Origin: Armatimonadetes bacterium UBA5352
GTDB taxonomy: Bacteria; Armatimonadota; Zipacnadia; Zipacnadales; UBA5352
Assembly (NCBI GenBank): GCA_002411015.1
Contig: DHPY01000098.1
Coordinates: 1 to 64,000 of the forward strand
DNA length: 64,000 nt
Reading direction: 5' to 3'
This document shows positions 15,978 through 25,200 of the stretch, piece by piece. Positions within the stretch are counted from its first letter, which is position 1. Each line of letters opens with the position of its first letter. The notes under the pieces were generated by a model. That model searched no databases. It worked only from the letters and a program-made list of their open reading frames with translations, and had not been told where the DNA came from. A program made the translations under genes and the position numbers.

Positions 15978-16110
15978 GCTGGCGAAGAAGGGCGAACTGA
16001 AAGAGATCGCCGAGGCGGCTCGCACCGCGCGCTTCATCTGCAAGAAGTGCGGCAGGACTGCAGAGGATCGCAAGAGCCTCTGCAGTCCCGTGCCGGTTGA
16101 GGAGCTATAG
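15943..16110 (+). CDS. Small zinc-ribbon-like protein (55 aa)
   Basis: This short gene starts inside the end of the glycosyltransferase gene, in another frame. An ATG at 15943 gives MEARKVGKTLCKLAKKGELK, with a basic N-terminal helix followed by FICKKCGRTAEDRKSLCSP. The C-x2-C...C pattern suggests a metal-binding knuckle. Similar tiny proteins occur in anaerobic or deeply branching bacteria without known function. There are only 13 bp between its stop and the convergent pectate lyase gene. The compact coding sequence, cysteine pattern and sensible end support it, but the small size limits certainty. Confidence 0.65.
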   Translation: MEARKVGKTLCKLAKKGELKEIAEAARTARFICKKCGRTAEDRKSLCSPVPVEEL

Positions 16111-16123
16111 GGTCCCGCCGACC

Positions 16124-17542
16124 TCAGTTCGCTCTGCCAGGGAAGCCTTTCGCGTTGCCGACATAGTCTGACAGTGCGTTGAGCTTCTTCTGCATGTCCG
16201 ACATATCGAGGTGCATTACGTCCGAGCCCCCGTACCCGCCCCTGTGGAGCCAGACGCCCTCGGGCGTGCGTTCAGCCAGGACCGTGCGCACATTCCCCTC
16301 CAGGGCCTCCGCGGCAGCAATCTGCTGCTCGCGCGTCGGCTGGCCCAGGTTCTGGCGCGCCTCCACCCAGTTCTCGAAGCCGGCGTCGTAGATGCCTTGC
16401 AGGTCCTCTGCGAACTTCGGGTTGTAGTAGTTGCCCTCGAAGCTGTAATGCGTGGGAGCATTGCTGCCGTCGTAGGTCAGCATGTAGGTCTCGGCGTAGA
16501 AGTAGAGTGGCCGGTTGGTCTTGAGTTCATAGAAGCGCGCGCGGCGGCCGTTGGGAAGCGCGTTACCCTCGAACCACTCGATGGCCGCCGGGAGCGGCTC
16601 AAGGAAGCGCTGATCGCCGGTGAATGCCGCGATGTCGATGAGTAGCCGCATCACGCCGAAGGCCTCTCCGGTGCACACCGCCGGCGGCTCGAAGCGCCGT
16701 GCCCATCCGGGCTTGAGGTCGGCGTCATACTGCTGCGCCCACGACGCCTGCGGGGCGGGCAGCTGCGCCTTGATGATGAAGTCACCGCAGCGGACTACCG
16801 AGTCGTAGAAGCGCTGCTCGCCATACTCCTGCCACGCGAGCATCATCACTGTGCAGCAGTCGCGCATGGTGTTGTCGTTGAGGGTCATGAAGTCCTGGTA
16901 GCCCCGGCCGCTGAGCGGGTAGCGCTGCGGCCAGCCACCGACCTCCGACTGCGCCTCCAGCAGATACGCCAGCCCGGCCATGGCCGCCTCGTGGATGGCC
17001 GGATCGGGCCGCCCGGCCTTCTCCAGCGCCCGGTCCACCAGCACCAGCAGGCGTGTTGCGGCCTGGCTGACGTTATCATCCATCGTGCCCACATTCCCGC
17101 CGCTGGTGAGGGCGGCATCGGCGCTGCCGACGTTGTGCCTGTAGAAGTTGCGCCGCTCGCCCTCTGACGAGAAGTCTATGTTGTAGGGCCAGCCGCCGCA
17201 TGCAAGCTGCCCCCATGCCAGCGACTCGGCATTGAGCTTCGCCGCGTCGAGGAAGAGTGGATCGCCCGTCGCCTCCCACGCGCGCACAAACGCCATGCCG
17301 GTTGAGGGGCTGCCGGGCGGCTGGACCCAGTTCTGTGTGGCGGTGATGGATCCCTCACCCCACTGGTCGCTGAGGTCAGCCAGATACGATCCGGCGTAAC
17401 CGCCGCCCACCGCGACCTCCTCTGTGAGGTAGGTCACAGCGCTGCGCAGGGCCTCCGTCGCTTCATCCACCAGTGCCTCATCAAGCGCGTACCCGGGCAG
17501 CGCCAGCATCAGCAGCAGGATCATCATCGCGAAGTTGCGCAT
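16124..17542 (-). CDS. Secreted PL10-like pectate lyase
   Basis: The product has 472 residues with a Sec signal (about 1-19, ending GYALDE). The alpha/alpha-toroid lyase signatures of polysaccharide lyase family 10 are visible: CGGWPYNIDF, VGGWPQRYPL, MTLNDNTMRDCC, SWAQQYDADLKPGWARRFEPPAVCTGE split over about residues 265-295, and a late YFYAETYML. PL10 enzymes cleave polygalacturonate by beta-elimination with a catalytic Arg and calcium; the Arg-rich RRFEPP region is a candidate, but I cannot assign the base with certainty. The gene follows the LamG-type gene by 2 bp on the same strand, so the two form a secreted carbohydrate-acting pair. Confidence 0.85.
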   Translation of the reverse strand: MRNFAMMILLLMLALPGYALDEALVDEATEALRSAVTYLTEEVAVGGGYAGSYLADLSDQWGEGSITATQNWVQPPGSPSTGMAFVRAWEATGDPLFLDAAKLNAESLAWGQLACGGWPYNIDFSSEGERRNFYRHNVGSADAALTSGGNVGTMDDNVSQAATRLLVLVDRALEKAGRPDPAIHEAAMAGLAYLLEAQSEVGGWPQRYPLSGRGYQDFMTLNDNTMRDCCTVMMLAWQEYGEQRFYDSVVRCGDFIIKAQLPAPQASWAQQYDADLKPGWARRFEPPAVCTGEAFGVMRLLIDIAAFTGDQRFLEPLPAAIEWFEGNALPNGRRARFYELKTNRPLYFYAETYMLTYDGSNAPTHYSFEGNYYNPKFAEDLQGIYDAGFENWVEARQNLGQPTREQQIAAAEALEGNVRTVLAERTPEGVWLHRGGYGGSDVMHLDMSDMQKKLNALSDYVGNAKGFPGRAN

Positions 17543-17544
17543 TC

Positions 17545-18756
17545 TCAGTCCTCCAGCCGCTCGGCTACCGACACGTTGCTGATGCGGATCGCGTCCACTG
17601 CGCCGTCCATCGGAAGATATGGCACATCCCAGTCCGACGGGCTGTTGCCGATCTCGATGCGGGAGAACCCGCCTCCATCAAATGTATGCGGGAAGAAGCT
17701 CTGCATGCCCACCCCGTCGACCATCGCCCAGAGGTACTGCCGGTCGCCACGAAGGTCCCACGAGACAAGCACGTGGTGCCACTGTGTGATGTCAAGCCCA
17801 GTCGTGCTGAAGGTCATCGTCTCGTGGTCGCCCTCAGCAAGCGTGTAGGGCTGCCCGTCGCGCGTCAGGTGGAGCTCAAGCTGGCCACGCAGTCCGAACA
17901 GGTCGAGTTGGCTCCCACCGGGCTGCGCGGGCTCGGCGTGCAGGAAAAAGTGCCAGCCCTGGTCCCACCATACGCGCGCCGCCTCCCGTGGCTTGACCCA
18001 CCACTCAATGGTGCCGGCCTCGCCGATCGCCAGTTCGGCTGCGTCGATGTCGAAGCGACCATCGGGCATATCCAGCACCACCGCCTGCCCAAACGGCCCC
18101 TCGGTCCACTGATGCTCCCCGGAGACGCCCTCTGCCTGCGCCTCGAAGTCCTCGTGGTAGATCGTCTGCTCGCCCGGAGCCGCGGGTATCTCGGCCAGCT
18201 TGCACGGCATGGTCAGCCGGGTGATCTGATCGAGCCCAAGACTCTCCCCTGTGGTCTCGCCCGGGATGTCAGAGAAGGAGATCGCGTTCGCGTTGTACGT
18301 GCCGCGGACGACGGCGATGCGATCGATCGTCATGGTCGGTTCCTGGCCGATGATCGCGATCGTCACGGGGCCGGCCTTGGCGACGCTGAAGCGATGGGCG
18401 AGTGTGCCCCAGCGCCCGATCGTCCCGAGCAGGCGGGTGCGCTCGCCGTTGATCTCCACGAAGAACCCGTCGGCGCTCCCATTGGGGGCCATCTGCGAGA
18501 GGAGGAGCGTGTAATCGCCCGGTTGCAGGTCCAACGCCCCGACAGCGAGGGCATCGGCCGACATGGACATGGCGATGCCCCGGCTGGCCTCCTCATACGC
18601 GACGGGCTGCATACCCTTCACCGCTCCCCAGCCTTCCATCTCGACATTGAGGAGCACATTGTCCTCGGCGATCTCACCGGCCCACGCGGGGCAGGTCACT
18701 CCCGCGACCGCCATGGTCAATGCCACAATGACGATTGAATGCGGCAATCTCGACAT
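17545..18756 (-). CDS. Secreted LamG/concanavalin-like domain protein
   Basis: The product has 403 residues with an N-terminal signal peptide (MSRLPHSIVIVALTMAVAG...AWA). Residues about 30-150 form a carbohydrate-binding-like beta-sandwich (YTLLLSQMAPNGSADGFFVE, TIAIIGQEPTMTIDRIAVVR). Residues about 200-403 form a LamG-type jelly roll (GTIEWWVKPREAARVW, WHHVLVSWDLRGDRQYL, IEIGNSPSDWDVPYLPMDGA, VDAIRISNVS). LamG domains usually bind glycans; no catalytic motif is seen. RBS GGAGG lies 8 bp before the start. Together with the lyase gene 2 bp downstream it probably recognises plant-type or algal polysaccharide. It diverges from the glycoside-hydrolase-like gene at 18901. Confidence 0.8.
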   Translation of the reverse strand: MSRLPHSIVIVALTMAVAGVTCPAWAGEIAEDNVLLNVEMEGWGAVKGMQPVAYEEASRGIAMSMSADALAVGALDLQPGDYTLLLSQMAPNGSADGFFVEINGERTRLLGTIGRWGTLAHRFSVAKAGPVTIAIIGQEPTMTIDRIAVVRGTYNANAISFSDIPGETTGESLGLDQITRLTMPCKLAEIPAAPGEQTIYHEDFEAQAEGVSGEHQWTEGPFGQAVVLDMPDGRFDIDAAELAIGEAGTIEWWVKPREAARVWWDQGWHFFLHAEPAQPGGSQLDLFGLRGQLELHLTRDGQPYTLAEGDHETMTFSTTGLDITQWHHVLVSWDLRGDRQYLWAMVDGVGMQSFFPHTFDGGGFSRIEIGNSPSDWDVPYLPMDGAVDAIRISNVSVAERLED

Positions 18757-18834
18757 GCCATGAACCTCCAGTAGTACTCAAGCAGCGGCGCGCAGACTGC
18801 TTCGCCGCAGCCGCGAAAGCTCCTCTTCAGCCGG

Positions 18835-18862
18835 TTGACCGAAGCGTTCGGTATGTTATAGT
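18835..18862 (+). promoter_or_regulatory. Predicted sigma70-type promoter for the large glycoside-hydrolase-like gene
   Basis: TTGACC (18835-18840), a 16-bp spacer and TATAGT (18857-18862) lie 38 bp upstream of the ATG at 18901. Confidence 0.55.
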
Positions 18863-18900
18863 CACCTGAGCCGCCGAATAGTTCCCTCCTGTGAGGTGCG

Positions 18901-21717
18901 ATGATGGGCAGAATGCTCCGATCCTGCGCAGCAGCGGCACTGATGATCGCGGTCTTCATGACTCCGGGCCAGGCTGCGGAGGAGCCTGTGGCGCTGACCA
19001 ATCCGGGCTTCGAGGATGGGATCGAGGGCTGGAGCACCTGGTACGCGCGGCAGCCAGTGAAGGTGACGACCGTGGATGGCCCAGGCGGCAAGTGCCTCCG
19101 GGCGCTCGGCGAGGCAGGCTCGCGCGTGGTGATCTCACAGAGCTTCGCCGCGGAGCCACAGGCATGGTACACGGTGCGCTACCGCTTCAGCGCTGCCCCA
19201 AACGGCGCTGCCGGCGGGGCTATGGGCTACTGCCGCATCACCTTCTACGACCAGAACGGGACTTTCCTCGACTACCCGAGCACCGAGCCCATGCTCGATA
19301 CCTTCGGAGAATGGACCGAGGCGGAGCAGACCTTCAAGACCCCGCTCTCGATCGGCGAGGTCAACATCGGCTTCAACCAGTCCGGAGCCGCTGATCTCCG
19401 CGTGGATGATGTGAGCGTGGCGCGGGTGGATCCCCCGGCGCCCGCCCCGAACACGTGGAGCCAGCTTGCGCGCAGGCGCGCTGAGCCGCTGCTGTTCTCC
19501 TCGTGGGACTACAGCAACTCCGCGACGCAGTTCCGCGAGATGGGCCTCAAGTATGGCTGGCGCTACGTGCTGGAGGAGCAGTACGAGGACCTGCGGGAGA
19601 GCCGCACGGTGCCCCTCTGGCGTGGGGAGGAGACCTACGCCGCCTTCTCGCGACATGGCCTGAAGGCCTGCCCCTACCTCTACTACGGCGCGCTGGACTA
19701 CCGCAACGCGCACTACGGTGACGCGCCACCGGAGGACATCCCGTACATCCTCGACCCGATCTGGCATGATGGCTATGTGGTCGCCGCTGAGGAGGCCTGC
19801 CGCACGCTGGGCGACGATCCCGGTCTCGCCTACCTCTTCGTCCAGGACGAGTCCTACGGGCGCTTCAAGGCCGCACCGATCGCGCAGGAGGAGCGGGTGT
19901 CGCCGCTGTGGGGCTCGCTCGATGAGACCGTGCGGCGGGAGTATGGCGGCGGCGTCTACGGCCTCCCCACCGGCCCCGATGATGAGAACGTCTACCGCTG
20001 GATCGCCTACTACCGCTGGGCGCAGGATCGCTGGGCGGAGAGCTTCGCGCGACTGCGGGAGACCATCGACCGGTCCGGTTGCGAGGCGAAGCTCCTCGGG
20101 CCGGACGAGGTCGGCATCCTGATGCCGCTGCCGTGGCACCGGCTCGCGGAGAGTGTGGATGTCTTCACCGGCCAGTGCCTCTACAGCCGCGGGAGCGCGC
20201 GCGAGTACATCGCGGGCTTCACCACCAAGTACGCGCGCGACCTCACCGGGAAGCCCGTACACAACGCCACGCAGGTCGTGAAGTACTCCGGCTCGCCGCC
20301 GCCCGAGGAGGTCCAGCGGCAGTACTCCGAGGTGCTGCGCAACGGCGGCGAGGGCGAGATGATGATCGGCGTTGAGTGGTTCGACCGCGAACTCAGCCAT
20401 CACAAGTACAGTGCGCCCGAGCGCTGGGCAACTATCAAGAACCTCCTGCGACTGATGTCGGAGTACCAGGTGCAGACGCCGCGGGAGAGCCAGGTGGCGC
20501 TGCTTTACTCGAGCATCTCCGGGATGGCCCAGCGGGCCGCCTTCAACAGCGACGACCTGCTGGCCGCCTACGCGATCTGCGGCCCGAAGCTGCGCGGCTG
20601 GCCGACGATCGTGGACAGCTACGCCCTCGACGAGGGCGCGGCGTCACTTGACGGCTACAGCGTCGTGATCGTGCCGCACATGCCCTACGAGACCCGCCGG
20701 GTGGTCGAACAGTTGCGCCGCTTCGTGCGGCGCGGAGGGCTGCTTGTTTTCGCCGATCCGCAGGCGCTGCAGACCGATGACCTCGGCGAGCCCCTGCACG
20801 CCGCAGGCTTCCTCGGCGCCACGGCAGAACCGCTGGAGCGCCAGCAGGAGATGAGCTTCGCCTCGCCCTACCTTGCGAGTGGACGCCTGCGCGTCTACGC
20901 CGAGGACTGCCTTGCGCTGACGCCATTTTACGGTGCACAGTCGAAGGTCGTCGCGCACTACGGCTCTGGGAAACCGGCAGCGGTCCTCACCGAACTGGGC
21001 GACGGCGCGGTGCTCACCTTCGGCGCGGACCCCTTCGCCAGCACCTACGTCTCAGAGGACGCGGAGTGGGTGGCGTGGTGGGGGAGTCTGCTGCGCTCCC
21101 GAGGGATGAAGACCGATCTCCCGATCTGGGACCTGCGGCTGCCCGACGAGGCGCTGGTGCAGGCGGAGAAGCCGGAGGGCGTCTGCCTGACCGGGAACAG
21201 CTACGTGCGCTGCCAGAACGGCGTCTACCTCGGCGCGAACTCGGCGGCGGAGGGCGCCTACAGCCTCTCGGTGGCACCTGACCTGTCGCCGGAGAGCGGG
21301 GGAGAGGGGCCGGTGGCGTTCGCTGCCGGCGATCTCACCGACCGCGTGCAGGCCACGAAGGGCCCCTTCGACAGCAGCGGCCGCGCCACCACCCCCTACG
21401 CCGAGGCCGACTGGGCCGATCGCTGGAGCGCTGAGGCGCTTGCCGGCGGCCTCGAGATTGAGTTCGCTCTGCCGGAGGCGCGCGACCTGTCACGGGTGGT
21501 ACTATGGTACTCGGGCGGCTTCGGCAGGCTGACCGTCAGCGGGGGAGATGGCGGGCGATGGACGCGGCTGGCGTCGGTGAAGGGCGAGAGCGCCGGTCAG
21601 GATGTGCTGGACCTCACGGTGCCGCTGCGCGGCTCGCACCCGCGCGTGAGGCTGCAGTTCACGCCCTCCGGCGAGGAACTGGCGCTGGCGGATGTCGAGC
21701 TCTGGGCGCACCAGTAG
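18901..21717 (+). CDS. Large secreted glycoside-hydrolase-like multidomain protein
   Basis: The product has 938 residues. A signal peptide (about 1-25) precedes a CBM4/9-type sandwich (ALTNPGFEDGIEGWSTWY... to about residue 180). A TIM-barrel-like region with GH42/GH-A flavour follows (about 195-530: YLFVQDESYGRF, MLIGVEWFDREL-like end with WF and Glu). Residues about 540-720 resemble the beta-galactosidase trimerisation/ThuA-like flavodoxin fold (YSVVIVPHMPYETRRVVEQL, RRGGLLVFADPQAL, GDGAVLTFGADPF). The last 120 residues form a discoidin-like sandwich (FGRLTVSGGDGGRWTRL). Activity on a galactoside or related oligosaccharide is a guess from the fold. It is preceded by its own promoter and followed by a decayed sulfatase gene. 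Confidence 0.75.
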   Translation: MMGRMLRSCAAAALMIAVFMTPGQAAEEPVALTNPGFEDGIEGWSTWYARQPVKVTTVDGPGGKCLRALGEAGSRVVISQSFAAEPQAWYTVRYRFSAAPNGAAGGAMGYCRITFYDQNGTFLDYPSTEPMLDTFGEWTEAEQTFKTPLSIGEVNIGFNQSGAADLRVDDVSVARVDPPAPAPNTWSQLARRRAEPLLFSSWDYSNSATQFREMGLKYGWRYVLEEQYEDLRESRTVPLWRGEETYAAFSRHGLKACPYLYYGALDYRNAHYGDAPPEDIPYILDPIWHDGYVVAAEEACRTLGDDPGLAYLFVQDESYGRFKAAPIAQEERVSPLWGSLDETVRREYGGGVYGLPTGPDDENVYRWIAYYRWAQDRWAESFARLRETIDRSGCEAKLLGPDEVGILMPLPWHRLAESVDVFTGQCLYSRGSAREYIAGFTTKYARDLTGKPVHNATQVVKYSGSPPPEEVQRQYSEVLRNGGEGEMMIGVEWFDRELSHHKYSAPERWATIKNLLRLMSEYQVQTPRESQVALLYSSISGMAQRAAFNSDDLLAAYAICGPKLRGWPTIVDSYALDEGAASLDGYSVVIVPHMPYETRRVVEQLRRFVRRGGLLVFADPQALQTDDLGEPLHAAGFLGATAEPLERQQEMSFASPYLASGRLRVYAEDCLALTPFYGAQSKVVAHYGSGKPAAVLTELGDGAVLTFGADPFASTYVSEDAEWVAWWGSLLRSRGMKTDLPIWDLRLPDEALVQAEKPEGVCLTGNSYVRCQNGVYLGANSAAEGAYSLSVAPDLSPESGGEGPVAFAAGDLTDRVQATKGPFDSSGRATTPYAEADWADRWSAEALAGGLEIEFALPEARDLSRVVLWYSGGFGRLTVSGGDGGRWTRLASVKGESAGQDVLDLTVPLRGSHPRVRLQFTPSGEELALADVELWAHQ

Positions 21718-21749
21718 ACATGGCAATCATAGCGACAGGGAGTGTCACC

Positions 21750-22229
21750 ATGTCGCAGACTGACCAGCGACCCAACATCCTCTGGATTATGGCCGATGAC
21801 GCAAGCTGGGGCGACTTCGGTTGCTTCGGCTCGGAGTTGATCCGAACGCCCAACGTGGACCGGCTCGCGAGTGAGGGCGCCCGTTTCACCTGCTGCTACT
21901 CGGGATCCACCGTCTGCGCGCCCGAGAGTCCGTCGCTCATGCAGGGCCTCCGCCAGGGCCACGCGGCCGTCCGCGACAACGCCTCCCCCGGCGGCTACCG
22001 CCATGCGCTGCAGCCCGAGGACACCACGGTCGCCGAGGTGCCGCAGGGCGCGGGCTACGCCGCTGGCCTCTTCGCCGAGTGGGGCCTCGCCTGCTGGGAT
22101 CAGGAGGGCGTGCCGAACGCGAAGGGCTTCGACGAGTTCGTCCGACTACCTCAACCAGCGCCACGCAATGCGAGGTTTGCGCCGAGCGACGGGGAAATGC
22201 GACGCGTTCTGATCTATGACCCGCTATGA
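21750..22229 (+). pseudogene. Truncated, frameshifted sulfatase remnant
   Basis: The start (MSQTDQRPNILWIMADDASW, with GGGAG 9 bp upstream) is a normal arylsulfatase N-terminus with the metal-binding Asp pair. The formylglycine-site region reads VCAPESPSLM where active enzymes have C-x-P-S-R, so the Pro-Ser-Arg core is damaged. Up to GFDEF (22139) it follows the family. It then leaves frame: reading from 22141 in the next frame gives SDYLNQRHAMRG, the expected continuation, so one extra G near 22140 is likely. Even that frame stops at 22212. About 300 C-terminal residues of a usual 450-500 are missing, and the next gene starts at once. It is a remnant and not a functional enzyme. Confidence 0.8.
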
Positions 22230-22240
22230 GGTGCCCGCCC

Positions 22241-25200
22241 GTGAAACTCCGGCCGCTGCTCTTGAGTGCGATTGGCACGATAGCTCTATGCCTCCCCGCC
22301 TTCGGTCAGTCCGACGGCCCCGCGGATGAGGTGGTCCTGCCGCGCCTTGAGGTTGCACCTGTGATCGATGGCGATCTCTCCGACGCCGCCTGGGAAAGGG
22401 CGCCGGTGCTGGAGAACTGGACGATCCCTCTCACCATGCAGCCCGTGCCGAAGGAGTGCGCAGTACGCGCGGGCTTCGGCGATGCCGGCCTCTACGTTGG
22501 CGCACGGCTTGCAGAGCCAGATCCCGCGAGCCTGCAGACGCTCTCTGCGGATGGCGGAGCCGACGTCTGGAAGGATGACGCGATCGAAATCTGGGTGCGA
22601 ACGAGCGACAGCAACCTGGTCTACGACCAGTTCATCGTGAACGCTGCCGGGGCACGGCAGCAGGTGCGTGGGCGGCCCGGTGGCTCGGAGAACCCCGCTC
22701 CGCAGTTTCCGGCAGCGGCGAATACCGGTGAGGACTACTGGAGCGTTGAGCTGCTCATTCCGTGGGCTGAGCTCGGGCTTGAGACGGCGCCTGATCCGGG
22801 CGACATGGTCCAGCTCAAGTTCGGGCGCGAAGATCCGCAGGGCCGCGAGACAGTCCTGTCGCACTGGCCTCCACGTGCAGCGTACGGAGCCGCGGAGGGC
22901 TATGGGCGGGCCTACTTCATCACCAGCAACCTGCTCCCGAACGCGGATTTTCGTGCAGTAGACGCTGAGGGCAGTCCGGAGGGCTGGGGACTGCACGAGT
23001 TGGCAGTGGGGAGGATCAGCGTGGTGGAGGATCAGGGGCGCAACGCCCTTCGGTGGGAAACCCCGGGCTCCTACGCCACCCTGCAGCGCAGCATTCAGCT
23101 TAAGCCGAACGCGCTCTACCGTCTGGAGGGCTGGACGCGCGGTGACGCTGCCATCTCGCTGCGCGCCCGCACCAAGAAGACTGCCGATCAGGAGACCTCT
23201 GATGCCTACACGGTCACCAGCGAGCCCAGCGAAGACTACGTCTACCGCTCGGTGGTCTTCCCGACCGGCGAGGAAGGTAGTGCTTTGATCATCCTTGGGG
23301 CGACCGAGGCCACGGGCGTTGGCACCGTCTACCTCTCAGGGCTGGCGATCGCCCGTGAGGCTGCGGCGGAGACCGCCGGTCCGGCTATCCCTGTCGTGCC
23401 CGGCGTGACGCAGCGGATCACGGACATCGCGCCAGTTGAGTGCAAGTCGCTCCGAGGGTTCGTGGGGGCACCGATGGATGGCAGGCTCGACAGCGTGTCG
23501 TGGAACGGCTCCACCTGGGAGTACGGTGCGCGCAACGCAGGTTCCGGCGTCTACTACGAATTCGCCGATGGCGACGGGCTGAACATCCGCCTCGCTGACG
23601 CCAAGGGCGTGGACGCGGTGCAACTGCGCGGCGGGGCGAAGGTGCATCTCTATCGCGACGCGACTTCGTACTTCGAGCCGGGCGATGGCGAGCTGGTGTG
23701 GGAGTGGCCGTCGAACGCGGCCTCCTCGCGGGCGGTGTTCGGAGAGCGAGTTGCGACGGACCGCTTCAGCTTCTTCAATCGCCAGGACGGCTTCATCTCC
23801 GACCTCTACTTCCTCCGCCTGGGTGAGGAGACTCCGCTGCCCGAGCCAACGGTGCTCAGCGCACAGGCGCCGGTTGAGCTTCCGGAGGACCTGGCGGCCG
23901 CCGCTACGCAGTTCGGCCCCGAGACGGATGCCGTCCATCGCCTCAACATGACGAAGATGGCGCTGCAGATCCGCCCGGAGGCAGACACGTGGACGCACCT
24001 GATGACCGAACCGGTGCCTGAGGACACGGGTCTGCTGGCGGTCGGCCTGCGGCTGAACATTCGGGATGCGCCGACCGGGCTGCCGCTTGAGGTCGCGCTG
24101 ATGGACCCGTTCAGCCCCGAGCACCGGGTCATCAACGTCGAACTCACCGTTGAGGGCCCAGGAGTGGCGCACGTGGTGCTGGACCACCTCGATCAGGTGG
24201 TGCCCGCGGGGAAGCGCGTGTGGGTGGCGGTGAGGGCCGGCGCGCCGGTTACGCTCGAGACGCCGCAGGTTGAGCTGTACTACGCACCAGTGAGTGAGGC
24301 GCTGGCGGAGGCAGTGGACTATCGGCTGTGGATCGTGCGCACGATGTTCGCCTCGCTGAGCGAGCCGCGGCCGTGGATGAACCTGCGCACTCGTGACGCG
24401 GACATGGCCGAGTTCGCGCAGACAGCCTACGCGGGCCCCAAGGTCGTGAAGCTCCTCGAGGAGGCGGCGTTCGCGAAGCAGCTTGCGCCGGAGCACCCGA
24501 TCGTGCAGCAGTATGACCAGTGGCTCTGGCAGCGGACGGGGCTGCCGGAGTTGGAGCCCACCATCGAAGAAGTGCCCGGCGCGCCGGAGTGGGCCGTGGT
24601 GCTGCGCCAGGCCTGGCTGGAAGCCCGTGAGGTGCCGCGCTGGTGGCTGGAGAACCGGCTGGTGCCGACGGGGGAGTTCGGCGGCGAGGTCGGCGATGAT
24701 ACGGACATGTATCAGAACTACACGATCTTCCCGATGATCAGCGACGAGCCGCCGACCGGGGTCATGCGTCGGGGCGCGGCGGCGCTGGCGGAGCTTGCGG
24801 AGGCCACGCGACTGGAGGAGGGGCTGAACAGGCACACGACCGATCCGCTGCATGCCTACGAGGAGGGCCTCAACCACGAGGCGCTGATGGCGTGGTGGTA
24901 CTATGGCGATCCGGTCTACTTCGAGCGCTGCCTCGCGGCCGCCCGCTCCATGCCCGCGACGACGACCGTCACGGAGCGGGGCCACCGGCACTTCAAGAGC
25001 CAACTGGTGGGTGCAGAGGACCTGCGGATTGACCGGGAACTCGGCGAGGACGGCGACTATGGAGCGCTCATGCTGCACCCGGTCTTCAAGGTGCTCTGGT
25101 ATAACCGCCACCCGCAAGTCGAGCAGTTCCTGCGGGAGTGGGCGGATGGCTGGCTCGACCATCAGCAGCCCGGCGACTACGCGTTCAGCGTCAACGTCGC

